A DNA stretch of 64,000 nucleotides. It comes from Bursaphelenchus xylophilus (Eukaryota; Nematoda; Chromadorea; Rhabditida; Aphelenchoididae). Position 1 is the first letter of the stretch; each line of letters opens with the position of its first letter. The position numbers and the translations under genes were made by a program. Shown piece after piece: positions 63,393-64,000 of the stretch. The notes under the pieces were generated by a model that saw only the letters and a list, made by a program, of their open reading frames with translations, did no database searches and was not told the DNA's origin. The stretch is taken from positions 1,674,001 through 1,738,000 of the forward strand of contig CAJFCV020000004.1 of NCBI GenBank assembly GCA_904066235.2, read 5' to 3'.

Positions 63393-64000
63393 CGTACGCC
63401 ACCTGTCCAATAAAGGTAAGTAACTGTGAATCTGGTAGTCCGTTTTTTAGTAATTAAAGATTTTGTATATTATTCTAGGTTATTCAGAAAATTTTGTACG
63501 GGATTTGTCTGGTTTTCCCTCAAAATCACGTCCAACATATTAATTTTACTGTCCTAACCACGTTTTCCATCACCAGAGGTCTTCACAGATGTGATCCAGA
63601 CGTTATACGTTACAGGGATCATGTATAACATCCGCCTGAAAAAAACGCTAGATTGGTCTCAAACACATTTTTGCTTCGCTTGATGATCCTCGAAAGTATT
63701 TTCTTTGATTTTTATGAAAATTCCGCATAGTTTGGGCGTTGAATTTCATCTCTACCTAAAATCTGCATCAACTTTGGACACAAAGAAAAAGTCTAAAAGA
63801 GAAGGAGAAACCTGTCCACTTACTTTTTTATAGGCACTAGAGACCAATATTACGCTACATAATCTAATCCAGGCCGAAAACTTGGCAAATCTCAACAAAA
63901 ATCTTCAAAAGTACCTAGTATAATATACAAAATCTTTAATTACTAGAAAACGGACTACCAGATTCACAGTTACTTACCTTTATTGGACAGGTGGCGTACG
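63393..64000. mobile_element. Long-TIR element reaching the window end
   Basis: The left arm 63393-63479 starts CGTACGCCACCTGTCCAATA. The right arm 63914-64000, read inverted, starts the same way. The ~87-bp arms differ at only a couple of positions. The interior (about 430 bp) has no long frame. Because the right arm ends at the window edge, the true termini and any target duplication cannot be seen. Confidence 0.75.

Noticed and set aside
1..64000. tRNA and 5S rRNA genes
   Set aside because: I looked for GGTTCGANTCC-type T-loops and 5S internal control regions and saw none convincing. A covariance search was not possible.

Overview
The window is animal, almost certainly nematode, nuclear DNA. 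The evidence is a cuticle-collagen gene with the nematode N-terminal domain, AT-rich introns ending in TTTTCAG or TTTTTAG, two genes with a splice acceptor about 8 nt upstream of the ATG (as expected for spliced-leader trans-splicing), a U2 snRNA gene, and very many short palindromic DNA transposon derivatives. I cannot name the species.

Layout. 1-4.2 kb is repeat-derived and shows no convincing gene. 4.28-5.24 kb (-) is a single-exon cuticle collagen. 5.36-5.84 kb is a TIR element. 6.67-6.86 kb (+) is U2 snRNA. 7-14.5 kb is a repeat field with several copies of a ~450 bp TIR family (here M2), a 305 bp TIR element and a 1,250 bp TA-flanked TIR element. 14.7-22.0 kb (+) is a complete 15-exon V-ATPase subunit a gene (882 aa). 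22.3-23.5 kb (-) encodes a secretory-pathway thioredoxin-fold membrane protein resembling TXNDC15. 24.1-26.9 kb (-) is an 8-exon SSUH2/ssu-2 homolog (454 aa). 27-32.7 kb is mostly repeats, with a 344 bp near-perfect palindrome. 32.7-36.8 kb (-) is an ionotropic glutamate receptor lacking the amino-terminal domain. 37.0-42.0 kb holds a cluster of Gly/His-rich secreted proteins: three intact two-exon genes and one broken copy. 42-47 kb is repeats plus a few weak exons. 47.4-50.6 kb (+) is a 5-exon gene for an unrecognised, probably myristoylated protein. 52.3-57.7 kb holds a family of small secreted Cys-containing proteins (two intact genes and one fragment), with a decayed mariner transposon between the first two. 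58.6-62.7 kb (-) is a broken Ty3/gypsy-type retroelement whose reverse transcriptase, RNase H and integrase core are absent; 42-bp tandem repeats lie where they should be. The last 608 bp is a long-TIR element.

The genes have no obvious joint pathway; they are housekeeping (V-ATPase, U2), structural (collagen), neuronal (receptor) and secreted lineage-specific genes. What links them is repeat load. One palindromic family (here M1, about 26 copies) sits in introns of six of the multi-exon genes and is often inserted in the centre of older palindromes, giving two- and three-layer nests.
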